Assembly: GCA_003990745.1 (NCBI GenBank)
Contig: RBNI01000006.1
Coordinates: forward strand, 1 to 64,000
Direction: 5' to 3'
Source of the DNA: Jimgerdemannia flammicorona
Lineage: Eukaryota > Mucoromycota > Endogonomycetes > Endogonales > Endogonaceae
DNA length: 64,000 bases
Below are positions 1-11,739 of the stretch, piece by piece (the first letter of the stretch is position 1; the number at the start of each line of letters is the position of its first letter). The position numbers were made by a program, and so were the translations under genes. Under the pieces are notes generated by a model that was given only the letters and a program-made list of their open reading frames with translations, was not told the origin of the DNA and did not search any database.

Positions 1-216
1 CCCCCCCACCCCCTTGCAATGAAAGACCACTTTGTTAGACACCAGCACTACTCGCCCACCACTCTGTTCACAAATCCCTTCTACTAGTCAGTGACATTGC
101 CCATCCTGGGGACCTCAACCAATCCACCACTCAGTCAGCAAATCACTCAACAACCCCTCCCACCTAAACAACTTCTTCTAGACACCCATCTGATACTTTT
201 CCTCAAAAACAAAGAG

Positions 217-3200
217 CTAATGTCCAGCCAGCCCTACCCATACTGCTAAAACCCACTCTATAGTAAGCCAACCATTGCCAACACCCCCAACTAAATAAGG
301 TTTCAAATCCTCCCAGCGATCTCTCTCTCCATCTGGTCTCCTCACTACACCTAGCCGGTCCCCTACTGCTCTCCAAAAGTCCCCAAGAACTTTACACTCT
401 CCTAGCCAATGTTCTGACATTTGCACAAATCCCCCAAATTGCCCTACATTGTAACACTCCTCACAATCAAATTGGCCACCATCCACCAGATGCCCAGCAT
501 GGAAATTTAGCATGACATTCCTTCTCAGCATCTGCCACCATACTACCCAGAACTTGGGTGGAAGCCATCTCTGCACCTCAGCACTCCATGACCAGACACC
601 TGCCCAGTCCCACTCCTCACCAATCCCCACCACCTGCAAACTAATCGGTCAAAGATCCTGGCCAAGTCCTCGCTGACACTCCACCCCATCACAAATATCA
701 AACTCAGCAAGTGGAATACCCCCCAGAAGGAGTCTGTCCCACCTCTACATAGTTGGACCCCAGCTCCTCCCCCTTGTTTCCTCACCAGTATAGGCCTATC
801 TGGTGTGCTCCCTCTACCACCCCCCACCAGAAGCCCTTATACCATAGCTGTCAGCTTCCATTCAGGTCCACCAGAGAGAGCAAATCTCCTGAGGATCCCT
901 GAGGGGAGTACCTCATCTCCTGCACCTTCTGCATCAGCAGCACCCAATCTCCTCTCTGCAGTTCAACAGCTCTCTTCAACCACCAGGCTCACAGGCAGTG
1001 CAGCTGCTTAGGGAAATCCATAAGGCCTAGTCCTCTCCTAACCACCAGTGTTGCAAGAGTATCCCAACTGATCTGAGACCTCCTCCCTCCCCAAATCCAA
1101 TCCCTGGCCAGTTTCATCAGTCTCTTCACCACCCAAGCTGGGAAATCTAAGTAATAGGTCACATACCACAGCTTGAGGAACCAGTAGACATTCAGAATTG
1201 ACACCCACCCTACCAGGGAGATGTGGCGACCCCCTCAATCTCTAAGAGCCTCTCCCCAAATGACCACTCTCCTCTCCCACTACTCTCGAGGCAAGAAAGA
1301 ACCATATACTGAAAGAAAGATGCCCAAATACTGCACCACCTCTCCCATGGGGACAATTGTTCCAATGATGTCCCCTCCCACTAGCCTATTCCCTAACACC
1401 ATCATCTCACACTTATGCCAGTTGAGTTTCACCCCAGAGTGCACCTCATACCATTCCACTGTCTCCTTAAGTGCCTCAATGTCTGCCACTGATCCAAGTC
1501 CAACTACTATATTATCTGCAAAAGCCCCCACCTTCTACACTACACCATACATAGAGAGCCCTGCCACCCTCCAATGTATCCTATCCATCAAAGGTTCCAA
1601 TAAGAGAGCTTGAAGGATAGGAGACAGTGGGTCTCTCTGAGGAACTCCTCTTCCCAAGGGAAATGCCAAACTCCAGTGACCATTACACATTAGCGCCACC
1701 CTACTTCCCTCCAACAAATTCAACATAGAAGCCTGAAACTGTGGGGGAACCCCAATTCTGTCCAGCACCTTGCCTAGCCAAACCTGCAAAACATGGTCAT
1801 AGGCCTTCTCCTGGTCCAAAAAAACCAATCTACCATCCAGTCCGCATGCCCTGGCCTCTTCAATGATGCTGTGCACCCAGGCAGTCCCATCCCTGATAAG
1901 CCTGCCTCCTACAAAGCCCCTCTGCTCCTCACTCAGTACCTGTTGAGCAACCTTCTGTAGCCTTGCAACAATCATCTTAGTCACCATCTTCCTGTCCATA
2001 TCCAGAAGCATGATCAGCCTCCAGTTCTTCTAGTCCTCCCTCCTCTCCTTATCTTTGTACAATAAGGCCACCAGCCCTAAGTCCTGCTCACCCACCCACT
2101 TGTCATTTAGAAGAACATAGTCACATAGGGCAGCCATCTCTCCTAAAACTCCAGAGGCCTGTGCCATCTTCTTCCAGAAGTCCCAAGGTAATCCATCCTC
2201 ACCCGATGCCATCTCCAGCTTAGTTGCTGTAAGGACTCACTGAATTTCCTCCTCTTGGACCAGTAAGATCAAATCACCCAGTCTGTCTACTTGTAGCAGC
2301 CCCCACTCTTCCAGTGAGTCTTCAATTGCCTCTTCATCAACACCCCCTTCCTTCTCACTCTACAGACCCCTCCATCTTTCCTTCAGTACTCCCAAGATCT
2401 GTTGCATGCCATGCACCATATCTCCCTTGGCATCCAAGACCCCATCCTATCAGGTTCACACTCTTCTAGCTTAGAGGAGCCTTGACAGGTGTCTAGTGGG
2501 CTGCTCTCCCTCCTCAAGCCCCTGCCACCATAGTCTGGCAGCCATCCCTTTTATGTGAATCTCCTCCTCAGCTTGCAATATATGTTGCAGCTCTATCACC
2601 TCCAATTTCGCCCACTCCAACCTCCAATCCTCCACCACTTCAGAGCAAAGCAACTTGGCCCACTTCATCTGCAATCTAATCAGCCTATTGGAAGCATACT
2701 GCACTCTCTTCCTTCTCTGCCCCCCAGCCTCCCTACCAGCTCCTCCCCAATAAACCCTTATAGTCTCCTTCAGCCTCATCCACTAGACACCCACAGATAC
2801 ACCCTCACCTATCCAGGTGGCAATCTTCACTTAGATGCCTGCCACTCATGGGTCCCACAAACCCTGCTCAGCCAGCAGGGAGGAGTTAAGGCACCAATGT
2901 CTGGGTCCATCTCCACTCCCCCCAAACTGTCTCTGCCCCAATAGTCCCCAGTGGTCAGACAAAGGGCACCACTCTACTGCCAACTCCCTCTAAACATCAA
3001 CACCCCAATATTTAGCCATCAGAATCCAGTCAATCCTTGTACCCAGTCTATTTACCCAGTATGTATAGACCCTCTTGTCATCCCACCATATTCTGCCCAT
3101 ATCCCCTAAGGAGCTAAGGGTCTCCACCTCCTCCCACTTATCTAGTCCACCACTCCTTCCACCTGTACTCCTCCCTCCATCAGTTCGATCCAGCTATGAA

Positions 3201-3650
3201 TCCTGCACCATATTAAAGTCACCCCCCAGAACATTGACACCTTCCTCCAAGAAGACACCCTCCTCTAATAGATCTCCAATCTACTCAATATACTCACCCC
3301 TAACTGCAGGGCAGTAGCAGGAGTCAACTCTCACTGATTCCCACCCAGGTCAATGCCATTCTCCTCAGACCAAATGGTCCCCCCAACTCTGAATCCCACT
3401 CAAGTCCCCTCTGCCCTTCCTCACCAAAATCACCACTTTGCCATTCCAAGCAGTAGCTCCTCCCCATTCTCTAGTCCACTCTACTTGATCAATCTCATCC
3501 TCATACCATACATCCTACAGTAAAAAGAGATCAGCCTCCAATCTCTTAAGCTAAGTAAAAATGTTCTTACATTGCCCAGAGCCTCACAATCCATTCACAT
3601 TTAGAGAGAAAATGTTAGTTATACTGTTCATTAGGAATAATGTTGATTTA
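217..3650 (-). pseudogene. LINE copy 1 ORF2: endonuclease-reverse transcriptase, broken
   Basis: The endonuclease lies at about 2860-3640: one sees LGGDFNMV, then RIDWILMAKYWG and CPLSDHWGLLG, the last matching the SDH motif of AP-like LINE endonucleases. Reverse transcriptase follows at about 1280-2280, with GFVGGRLIRDG, FLDQEKAYDHV and GVPQRDPLSP. The catalytic F/Y-A-D-D box reads FADN near 1513, so the second aspartate is lost. After the thumb-like region (989-1204) the last open stretch, 217-639, contains C-x2-C-x14-H-x4-C, a zinc-binding cluster common at the LINE C-terminus. Several in-frame stops and frame changes separate these blocks. It would nick target DNA and copy its RNA at the nick. 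Confidence 0.88.
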
Positions 3651-3689
3651 TCAGTCATAGCCTCTACAAATCTGCATTCAACTCCTCCT

Positions 3690-4612
3690 GTGTCAAGTTC
3701 AAGTTATGTTCAGTAGCCAGCTCCTTCTCTTCAGCTGCCCATGCCTCCAGCCCTTCCAGAAGTTCAGCCATTACCCCATCCTCCTTTTCCTTGAAGTTCT
3801 AATGATACTCCAGACATACCTCTTGCCAGAGTTACAAACTATAATGCTCTACCCAACAGTAGGCAGCTCACTCACCAGCAACTACTGTCAGCTCTACCTC
3901 TCTCACCTTATCAACCTCATATCTCTCCTCCTCCAGGAAAATAGCAAGAATCTCCACCTTCAGTACCTCCACCACCCCATCCCCATGCAGAATCTGTGCC
4001 CAATGCTCCTTTGGCATCACATGCAGGTCAACTTCTCCCAACTCCTCAGCTGCGAGGTTATCTATCACCTTGCTCATCCACAGCAGGTTCCCCACCTCCT
4101 TCTCTCTAGAAGTCTCTGGCCACCCTACATCCAGCATCATGGTATCAGCTCCCACACTGGCTGTCTCTTCCCACTCCTCCTCTGGGACATCCACCAGCTC
4201 GTCCTCACTAACTGCCCCCACCTGGCCCCCTGCATCAGCACATCCTCCACTGCCCCACTATTTCCAACTGGGCCCCTTCTGATAAGTGGGGGGGGTGCTA
4301 TCCAAATCCTGCTCCCAAACTTCGAATATACCATCAGCATAGGGATCCTTGTCCAGCACCTTCCCAGCCCCTTCCTCATTTGTCTTCACCTTCTCTCCTC
4401 CTTTGTCAGTCCAGATGCTGGCTTCGACACCTCTAGGATCCTCAGCCCCATCCACCATCTTCTTCATCCCTCCTTTCATACTAGCCAAAAGCTCCCTCTG
4501 CCTCTTGTGCCCCTGGGCCTGCTCTCACTGCCTTCTGTCAGTACAGAATCCTCCACCTCCCTCACTACTCATATCTCAACCACCAATATACCAAATCAAC
4601 TTATAGGCCAGA
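3690..4612 (-). pseudogene. LINE copy 1 ORF1 (gag-like), C-terminal part
   Basis: An acidic open stretch at 3868-4221 (EDELVDVPEEEWEETAS near its start, then HWAQILHGDGVVEVL) has a clear counterpart in LINE copy 2 at 6755-7147 (EELLDIPEKEWDESG, HWKEILYREEVLRM). The shared spacing identifies this as ORF1, placed upstream of the endonuclease frame. ORF1 proteins of LINEs bind the element RNA. The N-terminal half seen in copy 2 is absent here because of 5' truncation near 4612. Frames switch several times between 4200 and 4612, so it is not translatable as one protein. Confidence 0.7.
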
Positions 4613-4683
4613 AATAATTGAATCTATAACAGAAGTCTTCAACTACACCTAGTGATGAGAAATCATTCGGATTAAGCCAATAG

Positions 4684-5550
4684 AGTCAGCAGACTACCAG
4701 TTGGATCAGGAAATATGAAAATGTAAAGAGTGTATCATCATCATATTTTTTGCTATACAATGACAGAGAGGTAGATAGACTGCATCAATTGAACTTTGTA
4801 ATGAAAGAGGTCTTTCAAGGAAATATATTGTCAAGCACTAAGCATTGCCTACAGGAGGGAGTGCTAATTCTGGACATCAGTTGTGGACCAGTCACATGGG
4901 TTTTGGATATTGCTACTGAATACCCAGAAATAGAATTTATAGGATTAGACATCAATCCTGTATTTCCCAAGACAATATAACCACCAAGTGCAACTTTCAT
5001 ATTAGCAAATATCCTTTCTGGGCTTTCCTTCAAAGATAATATATTTGATTTAGTATACATAAAGCAGATAAATCTAGCTTATCAAAAAGAAGAATGGCCA
5101 AAGGTACTTGATGAGATTTTCCATGTAATGAAACTAGGGGGATTCACTCAGCTTACAGAAATAGGATCCATTTTGATGTCAATGGATCTAGTAGTCCAGA
5201 AGTTCAGCAAGAGGATTGAAATGCTCCTATCTACTAGTGGGAATGACATACACCCAGGCATTAGGCTCATGGAATTGGAAGAAAATGCTGGATTCAACGT
5301 CATCCAGCATGATATATTATGTAAACCAATGGGATGAGATGGGGCAATTGGTGACCTAATAGTGAATGACCTGCAGCAGATCCTGTTTGGGCCTACTAAA
5401 CAATTTCTAATAGCAGTATTCAGGATGGAAGTGTATGAATGTGACACATATCTTGAAGATATAATAGGGAGACTCAGAGGGTCCAAAACTTACAAGGTAG
5501 ATCATAAGGTGGCTAGGCAGAAACTGGAACAAATGGAGCAGAATGTATAG
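4684..5550 (+). pseudogene. SAM-dependent methyltransferase-like gene, two in-frame stops
   Basis: One frame runs from 4684 to 5550 (289 codons) interrupted only by TAA at 4978 and TGA at 5335. The order is typical of class I SAM methyltransferases found in fungi: a lead-in DREVDRLHQLNFV, motif I as ILDISCGPVTWVLDIATEYP (normally LDVGCGPGTW; two glycines are changed), acidic loop FIGLDINPVFP, then VLDEIFHVMKLGGFTQLTEI where LKPGGxxxLxE is expected. Both stops are one C-to-T or G-to-A step from a sense codon (CAA, CGA or TGG), matching the mutation bias of the window. No intron is visible and an A-rich tract follows at 5671-5735, so a retrocopied gene is possible. It lies between two LINE copies. 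Substrate unknown. Confidence 0.75.
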
Positions 5551-5765
5551 AGTATCGAAATGAAAGAATAAGACTATATTTAATTGTAATTATGTTCCAA
5601 GAAATCCAGCACCTTTTTGTTTGTGCAGGTTTTTACTGAGTTGAATCAGATACCAAGGTACCAAAACAAACAAACCAAAAAAAAAAAAAGATGACATATA
5701 TGTTATTCTTAAAATATATATAAAAAAAAAGGTACCATTCTCTAACAAAGAAGATTTCATTCACC
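5551..5765 (+). other. A-rich spacer downstream of the methyltransferase pseudogene
   Basis: It contains two short A runs (about 5678-5690 and 5723-5731) and no coding signal. The first could be a decayed poly-A tail of a retrocopy, but no target-site duplication was found on the far side near 4620-4690. Confidence 0.4.
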
Positions 5766-6560
5766 AATATCCAGGCCCATCTTCACTTCTCCCAAATCTC
5801 CCACTTCCTATCAGACCCCAGTGATCTGACTATAGGCACCAAGCCACCTCCAGTATGTCCCAAACATTCACTCTCCAGCACCCTGCCATCAATACCCAGT
5901 TGATCCTGGAGCCCAGCTCTGCCACCCAGTGAGAATAAATTTAATGATCCTTCCAAAGCTGTCACCCTGAGTCAACCAAGGAGCTCATCCTCTTAACCTC
6001 CATCCAATCATCTAACCTACCACTTCTGCTTCTCACTCCTCTTCCACCATCAGTTCTGTCTACTCTATTATCACATACCATGTTAAAATCACCCCCCAGG
6101 CAATCAATCCCAGGCTCACTTATAATCCCAGCCTCTCTCAAGACTCTGATCCAATTTATGCATTCCCCCCTCTCAGCCAGACAATAATACATTCCAACAG
6201 TCAAGAGGTTCTATCCAGGCCTCTTCCATACTCTTCACACCAATCTGCTCCCCCAATGTCCAATATCTCCAATATCTTCCATCTCCTTTCAAACCAGAAT
6301 GCCCATCTACCTGGTCCACACAGCTGCCCCACCCCATTCTCTAGTCCAGTCCTATAAGTCCTTATCTACCTCATACTATATATTCTATAATAAGAAGAGA
6401 TCCACATCCAGCCTTTTCAACCATCCAAAGATATTCCTTCACCATACCTCACCCCTCAACCCATTTATATTCAAAGAAAAGATTCTAGTTGTACTGTTCA
6501 TATTGAATAATGTTTGATTTTGAGAGCCCAGTCTAGTATTCTATACTTATCTCATCTTTA
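5766..6560 (-). pseudogene. LINE copy 2 endonuclease remnant
   Basis: The frame at 5962-6204 reads CLGGDFNMVCDNRVDRTDGG, the same block as in LINE copy 1 (LGGDFNMV with DRTDGG), and the 5783-5965 frame carries the following region. The SDH motif of copy 1 corresponds to RSLGSDRKWE here, so the final histidine is lost. Stops and frame changes are present, and the sequence ends before any reverse transcriptase. Confidence 0.75.
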
Positions 6561-6599
6561 GTAAGATTTAAGTGCCACTCTGCCTCCAACTAATCCTCT

Positions 6600-8274
6600 G
6601 CTACAACCTGAGCATCCAGTGCTTCCAAGATTTCCTAACACTCCACCTTGTCTACAACCTCTATTTCTACTCAATAATCTGTTCATACCACTCTCTACTT
6701 CTTCAACCCCTTCCTCAAATTCTACTAGTATGCTGCCCAGTCATTCATAATTCCTCAAAAGGCCTTCTCTCTCTGATTATCAACTTGATATTCCTCCAAC
6801 TCCAAGAGCACTGCCAGGATCTCATTTCTAATCATTCTCAGCACCTCCTCCCTATAGAGAATTTCCTTCCAATGCCTATCACTTAGGATCTGGAAGTCCT
6901 CTTCCCCCAGCTCCTTAGCTGCCACCCCCTCCAGAGACTTCCACAGCCACTTCTCTTCATCCATTGCCTCAGCAATACTCTGGGCAACTCCTTCAATCTC
7001 CACCACAGGGTCCACGCAAGCCCTCCTCCTCCCAGACTCATCCCACTCCTTCTCTGGTATGTCCAGTAGTTCCTCCTCACCACTAGCCCCACTTGGGATA
7101 CTATACTGATGATGGACTTCTTCATCCATTTCAGTATTTTCTACCATACCACCCTATCCCTCCCCACTCAAGCCATCCTAGGTCACATCCTGGGTCACCC
7201 TGTACTCTCCTGCCCAAGCACTCTCCCTCAGTCCAGTACTCTCTCCTCCTTGCACTGCTGTCTACCACACCCCCTCCTAATCTCTCTAACAGCTCTTTCT
7301 GGATTCACCTCTCCTGCATCTTCTCTCAGACCACCTGATCCATCTGGATTCTCTTTCTATCTACAATCTCCACCACCATCTTGGCTTCATACTCCTTCCA
7401 AGCTAATCTCCTCCTCTTCACTGCTCCTGCCAGATCCTCCAGAGCCTCTAGCAAGTCCTCTTCTTTCTTAGGCATCCTCTTCATCTGTGAAACCTTGCAC
7501 TCAATCAGTCCCCACTTAAGGATTGCTGGCCAATCCCTCAACTTCCCCATATTCTCTCTCTCAGCCACCTCACCCTGATATTGGTGTCTCCTATCCAAAG
7601 TTCAGTACCTTCCAGACTCTGAACCCAATGTCCACAATCTCCCTATACTCCTTGACCACCCCCACAATCAGCTCCCTAGCACTCTCCCTTGACACCATTG
7701 GAAGATCTAACACTATAAACTATACCATATGTGGGTCCCAACACATACACCTGGCCATAGGAACCACCACTCCACCCACTACTACTCTCTTCTCTACAGC
7801 CTCCAAAATTGTTGTCACTTTTTCAAATCCAATCTTGATCCCTCCTTTCTCCTTCAAGAACTTCACTGAAGCTGCCCCCTTCACCACCTGTACCACCAGC
7901 CCCAAAATCATCCTTGTAGTTACCACCAAGCCTTAGAAGCACAATGTGATGGTGAATTCTGATCTCAACATTTTGAGTAACAGTGCTGACACCATGCCTG
8001 TCACACCATCTGTCAGATCCCCAGGCCTCATACTCTTCCCCTGTCCTGATCCACCAGCAACTGTCATATCTGGATTTTTTTCCAGATCTCTAGTCACAGC
8101 TCCATCAGTAATCACATCTCCAGCCTCTACTCCCCCCCTCTCTCTACTGTCCAACCCTCCCAGGGGGGCCCCTCCCTGTCCCATAACTGAAGCTATTGAT
8201 GCCTTCCCTAGTCCCAACCAACTATCCAGACCAAATGCCATTCTCTTCATCTTGACCTTGTCAGCAAAGGTCAT
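6600..8274 (-). pseudogene. LINE copy 2 ORF1 (gag-like), broken
   Basis: The start is probably the ATG at 8274 (MTFADKVKMKRMAFG). The N-terminal 110 codons are Gly/Asp-rich and look disordered. The middle (about 7600-7930) reads VKGAASVKFLKEKGGIKIGF and FIVLDLPMVSRESARELIVG, which has the look of the RNA-binding core of LINE ORF1 proteins, although no CCHC knuckles were recognised. The C-terminal acidic part (6755-7147) matches copy 1. Frame breaks occur near 7930, 7600 and 7150. Confidence 0.65.
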
Positions 8275-8470
8275 CCACCTCCCTCCTTATTGCCTCAATT
8301 TACTTCTCCCTCCACTGCCAACACCATGGCCAACCATAGAAGGCTCTGGCATCTCCAGACCATCTCCCTGCCTCCTCCCAACATGCTGCCAGTCAAAGGC
8401 ACTAATGCCCCCCTTGTTAATATGCTCACCAGTACATTCATTGCTGTCTATATTGATAGGCTCTTTTTAC

Positions 8471-9335
8471 CAAAAACATTGTGAAAAGTATTATCTGAGT
8501 CTTGTACCACCTGAATGTTACTGATGCAAGAAGAGGTCTATGGTCTATCTGTGAGAACATTCTAAGCTTATATAATGCTAGGGAAATTCAAGTAGTACTA
8601 CTCCTATAGTGGGATCTCTTTTGTAGTATATCTTTGATCTTTAATGCTATATGTAACATACTACTCTATTTTCCATACTCTCTTCTAGTCTCTCTCTTCT
8701 ACTATCTCAGTACTTAAGAATGTGGTTTCTTACTTTACAATGTTCTTTAAACAACTCAAAGCTTTACTCTATCTCAATGACTCTGAGCATATTTTTCCCC
8801 TTAGTGTGGGAATTCTTGTCTGCAGTTTTAATTTGACCAAACTGCAGATCTGTAGCTACTCTCTTATAAAAATCTATAGAACTGACTCCTTGCTTATCTG
8901 GATTCTTCATATAATAGTTGAGAAGAAGAATACTTCTTATAGCCTATTGATAGTTATATTATTCTTCTTCCAGCTATATATAGTACAGGGCTCACTCTAT
9001 ATTACAAGAATACTATCATCATTACTTCAGTCTCTAAAAAAGAGAAATTCTAAACTATGAATAGTTTTCACCCTATTACTCTTACTAAGATATTCTACTG
9101 ACTCTTTAAGTAGTATTTGGAAGGCTATATTAAGAGCTATAATGATCTGATAGAAATATTATACTACCAAGATGGCTTTTGAACCTGCTTCTTATTCTTT
9201 TTTTATATGTATCTTACTTTTACATAAGATGAGGATTAAGAGATAGGACTACCATATATTTCTAGATCATAAGCAGATATATAATTAGTTTCTCTTAAGC
9301 TTATTCTTTTCTGTCTTGAGGCATGAGAAGCTGAT
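8471..9335. other. AT-rich region, no gene seen
   Basis: Longest open frame is 112 codons of low-information sequence (8722-9060). No motif, LTR edge or tandem repeat was recognised. It may be strongly mutated transposon DNA. Confidence 0.5.
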
Positions 9336-9506
9336 GTAGCTGTAAGCGCACAACCTCCAAGCCACGGAAATCACACGCGATCTATGAACAAATCCGGAAA
9401 TCACCTGCAAGATCACGAAGCTGAGTCAAACAGAAGTCACAGTACACAAGGCTGAGTCAATACCAAGTCACGGAACACAAGATTCACACAAACGAGAACA
9501 AATGCA

Positions 9507-9512
9507 TATATA
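9507..9512 (+). promoter_or_regulatory. TATA-like box of LTR-B
   Basis: TATATA lies 70-75 bases before the ATG at 9582, and a TATATA stretch is kept at the matching place in copies B2 and B3. This would start transcription about 45 bases ahead of the LTR reading frame. Function is inferred. Confidence 0.4.
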
Positions 9513-9581
9513 CCCAGCCACGAGACGTGTCGAAACAGAGAACCAAAACAAATAACAACCACAACTTCCAAACACACAAAC

Positions 9582-10679
9582 ATGACCACCGAGATCTACA
9601 ACTGAATCTGCGCTGACATTTGGAATGCCATTGTCAACCGAGCCACACCCCCTCTGCCCCTCATGAATATCTACAGTCAAGCACCTCTCTACTTCATAGA
9701 AGCCCGATGGAATGCCCTGAACATGCTTAACAAGGCCCACCAGATTGGACAAATCTCAAGCTACTACCAGATCGGCTGCCTTCTGGAAGACATGGTTGAA
9801 CACCACCATGATACAGACATTACCCAGATGTCTCAACACCAGAAGCTCATTGCCCACAAACACCGAGAACTCTTTTATGAGTACAGCACCTTTATTCCCC
9901 GCCTCCGAGCCACTACCAGTGAAATGGTTGCTACCCTGTTCTATGGCCAAATCGATGACATGATACAAGAACTCAACCATAAGTATCTTGAGTACATAGA
10001 AACCACAGACAGAACCTTCCCACACCCCAACAATCACATCCTGCAAATGCCCCAAGTTGGATATGCCATGAAGGACGTCTACGATATAATCAACTTCGAC
10101 AAAGATGAAGCAGAAGACAATGATCCTTCCAATGCCGACATGACCTCAAGCCAAGGATCTCTTCCAACTCTGATCACACCGCCAACTCTGCCAATGAACT
10201 TAGAACAGTTCATAACCACATACGAGACTTATTGGGACAATGACCACTGGCACGAATACCAACCTGCATTCACCCCCGATTACTTCAACTACAATGAAGA
10301 GACTGGAGAATACAACCTGTACCTTCAGACAACCCTCGAGATCGAACCAACCACTCCACCACCTGAGTACGAGTGACATGAACTACAGCCGCCAGCATAC
10401 TACAACCCCGCGACTCATAGCGCTGTAACCTACAGAAGGTACGCAGACAGCGAATCCGATGAAAATGAAGATGATACACCACTTCTTCGCCCCCCAACAC
10501 CTTATCCAGCATATGAGACAGATGATGCTATCCTGTGCAACAGAGATGAAGTTCCAATGTATTACTACCTCAGTGAACAAGGAGAAGTAATCCGCAAACC
10601 ACTCTTCCTAGACGACTACTTCATCAGAGATGATGTCATCAATGGTGATGTCATCGAAGACTACCCAGACAGCGCCTAA
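9582..10679 (+). pseudogene. LTR-B-encoded protein, 365 codons, two TGA interruptions
   Basis: Reading from the ATG at 9582 the frame stays open to TAA at 10677 except for TGA at codon 8 and TGA at 10374. In copy B2 the codon at the first position is TGT and in B3 TAT, so codon 8 was not ancestrally a stop; the second is one step from CGA. An internal ATG at 9663 gives an uninterrupted 237-residue product. The N-terminal 150 residues look folded, with IEARWNALNMLNKAHQIG and YYQIGCLLEDMVEHHHDTD. The rest is rich in Pro, Tyr, Asp and Glu, ending FIRDDVINGDVIEDYPDSA. It has no recognisable domain. Its N-terminal part aligns with the LTR-A protein at 31696-32514. Role unknown; it sits where retroviruses place no ORF except accessory genes. 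Confidence 0.7.
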
Positions 10680-11380
10680 ACCTATAAATAGATTAGCAGT
10701 CATAGTATAGTTAGATTAGCCTTGTACGATGTGACTGTGAACTGACTCAGCAGTCAGACGATCTCTTGACATGTCAGATCACACTTGTACTACATGACTG
10801 CATTCCGACTCAGCAAAGCACTTAGTGCTACACCTATATTTAGCATAGTCCAGATAGCCCCTCACCAGTATAAATACCCCCTCCCCCAGACCTCAGAATC
10901 TCAGATCTGAACAATCTGAACACAACTCCTGAGCACTTCCCCACAATACCCTTCACACAAACCACTCTTAAGTAAATCTGCTCCCCGTTAGGTCCTACTC
11001 CTAACCCCATCACGAAATTTCCTAATTGGGTATTGTCTGCAGTGATACGCCAATTCAACTAAGCTGGTCTTAGTTTCTTGAACTTCCTGAAATATGGAAA
11101 ATCCTGAACATCCAGAACTAGTCCGAAAAAGGACTTTGGTTGAGATGTCAACCTGATCTTGAAATCAATAAGCGTAGAGGACGTACTACATATGAAATTG
11201 ATCTTGACTATAAGAAAACGGTCTTCCGGAATATCCAGAACTTCCAGAAAACTCTTTCAGAACTATGTAACGGTTACCCTAAAAAGCAACCCTCTTACAG
11301 TAGCTCTCTTAGTATCATTCACAGCCTATTCAATAACTATTCTGATTAGGTGGTTATTAATGATCTCATTATCTTGGCTC

Positions 11381-11739
11381 ACTATAGGGTGGGTTTTAGT
11401 AGTATGGGTAGGACTGACTAGACATTAGCTCTTTGTTTTCAAGGAGGGGTGACAGATGGGTTGATAGGAGAAGTTATTAAGATGAGAGGGGTTGATGGGA
11501 GATCTGCTGACTGGGTGGTGAGTGGGTTGGAGTTCCCAGGGTGAGCAATGTTACCATCTGGTAGAAGGGATCTGTAAACAGAGTGGTGGGTGATGGAGAT
11601 GGTGTTAGACAAAGTAGTCTTTCATCAAGTGGGGGTAGGAGAGAGAGGGGGCCCCCTTAGGGAGATTGGATAGGATTAGGCACTATGTATTATTTAGAAG
11701 ATAGACAGGTGTATTAATAAAGGAAGAAGTCCAAGTGAC

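Larger units (their letters stand above)
1..4615 (-). mobile_element. Tad-like non-LTR retrotransposon (LINE copy 1), 5'-truncated
   Basis: On the minus strand this stretch reads, in order, the end of a gag-like ORF1, an apurinic endonuclease, a reverse transcriptase, a C-terminal region with a Cys/His cluster, and a 3' untranslated part that runs off the window at base 1. The same 3' region occurs again at 11381-11777, where it ends in a poly-A tail, so only about 130 bases of 3' end lie outside the window. The left part of ORF1 is missing at about 4612, which is ordinary 5' truncation. Stops interrupt every domain, so the copy is dead. The endonuclease-RT order and RT motifs fit the Tad1/jockey-like clade of fungi. 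Confidence 0.9.
5766..8470 (-). mobile_element. Tad-like LINE copy 2, lacking its reverse transcriptase and 3' end
   Basis: From right to left the minus strand gives ORF1 and then the endonuclease, aligned to copy 1 up to a sharp stop at about 5766, which corresponds to about position 2930 of copy 1. Everything downstream (RT, zinc cluster, 3' UTR) is absent. LINE copies normally lose the 5' end, so loss of the 3' part suggests a later deletion or rearrangement, possibly connected with the methyltransferase pseudogene next to it. This copy keeps more of the 5' end than copy 1. Confidence 0.82.
9341..11299 (+). mobile_element. Solo LTR of gypsy family B (copy B1), little mutated
   Basis: The 1959-bp unit begins TGTAAG and ends CTTACA, a perfect 6-bp terminal inverted repeat of the TG...CA type. 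It is flanked on both sides by the same five bases, gtagc (9336-9340 and 11300-11304), the expected target duplication. Two further copies, B2 at 15774-17810 and B3 at 36278-38406, align along its length; B2 sits directly after a purine tract and a gypsy pol, which proves LTR identity and orientation. Unlike them, B1 keeps many CpG dinucleotides and little C-to-T damage, so it is young or has escaped mutation. No internal region accompanies it. Confidence 0.9.
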
